A stretch of 64,000 nucleotides of DNA from CAZYYO01 sp964650965. GTDB lineage: Bacteria; Bacillota; Clostridia; Lachnospirales; Lachnospiraceae. A program made the position numbers and the translations under genes. Below, in pieces: positions 63,742-64,000 of this stretch. A model generated the notes under the pieces. That model worked only from the letters and a program-made list of their open reading frames with translations, had not been told where the DNA came from and did not search any database. The stretch is from NCBI GenBank assembly GCA_964650965.1, contig CAZYYO010000005.1, positions 1-64,000 on the forward strand. The letters are read 5' to 3'. Each line of letters begins with the position of its first letter. Within the stretch, counting starts at the first letter, position 1.

Positions 63742-63917
63742 TTTTTACTACCTATTTTTTACTACCTATTAGGGAAGTGCCAAGGGCAAGTACAAGAAGA
63801 AATCAATCATATTGCCCTTTTTCAGTAGATAATCAGCGTAAAAAATGATGAAAAGGGCAAGGAAGAAGAATTTTTATCTACTTGCCCTATATATTCGTCA
63901 AATTAGGGCAAGTAGAT
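63742..63917. repeat. Edge region: 14-bp tandem repeat and five alternating AAGGGCAA boxes
   Basis: TTTTTACTACCTAT is repeated twice in tandem (63742-63769). It is followed by AAGGGCAA-type boxes in alternating orientation at 63782, 63812, 63853, 63882 and 63904. The last two extend to a perfect 14-base inverted repeat, ATCTACTTGCCCTA/TAGGGCAAGTAGAT. No gene is visible from 63653 to the window end. Confidence 0.7.
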
Positions 63918-64000
63918 GGAAAATAGCCTCTGGTTAGATAATGCGTCAGTGAAATTGTGATTTCTAGCAGAGATTAAGTTATTAGTTGCAGTTAAATTTA

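Overview
The window looks like a chromosomal segment of a low-GC, spore-lineage Clostridia bacterium, most probably family Lachnospiraceae. The evidence is a complete SCIFF peptide and maturase pair (scfA/scfB), a gerA-gerB-gerC germination operon with spoIIR, a T-box leader on serS, a fused SecDF, a DUF1934 protein and clear AGGAGG-type ribosome binding sites. I see no tRNA, rRNA, CRISPR array, intact transposase or prophage gene. The genus cannot be fixed from the sequence alone.

Layout. 1-12 kb: patatin-like and CPBP membrane proteins, an EF-hand-like secreted or surface protein, a divergent pair made of an ATP-grasp ligase and a glutamate-cysteine-ligase-like enzyme, then dnaE, pfkA and a SpoU methyltransferase. 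12-19 kb: an ABC1/UbiB-type kinase with a phasin-like partner, undecaprenol/diacylglycerol kinase, a lone PTS EIIC-like protein, a small alarmone synthetase, ispE and a GntR regulator. 19-24 kb: the germination and sporulation block, interrupted by an amber codon in gerC and an ochre codon near the start of spoIIR. 25-31 kb: scfA-scfB-secDF-glyA. 31-35 kb: a MacAB-like efflux operon with two adaptor proteins. 36-46 kb: an aldehyde dehydrogenase, two hybrid sensor kinases (the first frameshifted), a TetR regulator and two NAD-dependent epimerase-like proteins. 46-50 kb: rhodanese lipoprotein, alpha/beta hydrolase, T-box-serS and a NifX-like protein. 50.7-58.4 kb: a dlt-like operon with an extra PLP decarboxylase gene and its own two-component system. 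58.4-63.7 kb: a class-I-amidotransferase-like peptidase, a MalY-type lyase fused to a peroxiredoxin-like domain, an amino acid permease and a second alpha/beta hydrolase.

The best candidate for an undescribed system is 50683-58390. It encodes an amino-acid-activating enzyme, a fold-type-III PLP decarboxylase, a carrier protein, a DltB-like MBOAT transferase, a DltD-like SGNH protein, an OmpR-type regulator and a sensor kinase. The decarboxylase is not part of a standard dlt operon. In butirosin biosynthesis a decarboxylase of the same fold (BtrK) acts on a glutamyl group held on a carrier protein. A plausible reading is that this operon decorates an envelope polymer with a decarboxylated amino-acyl group rather than D-alanine. 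TTAAGAA direct repeats in front of the first gene could be the binding site for the regulator encoded at its end.

The window is also rich in unexplained intergenic DNA: three very long imperfect palindromes (about 245, 570 and 220 bp), a four-copy 134-bp tandem array in which each copy carries a terminator-like hairpin, and an alternating-strand array of AAGGGCAA boxes at the right edge. Four otherwise well-preserved genes carry single disabling changes (gerC, spoIIR, a hybrid kinase and the MalY-like lyase). This means either recent decay or assembly errors, and reads would be needed to tell which.
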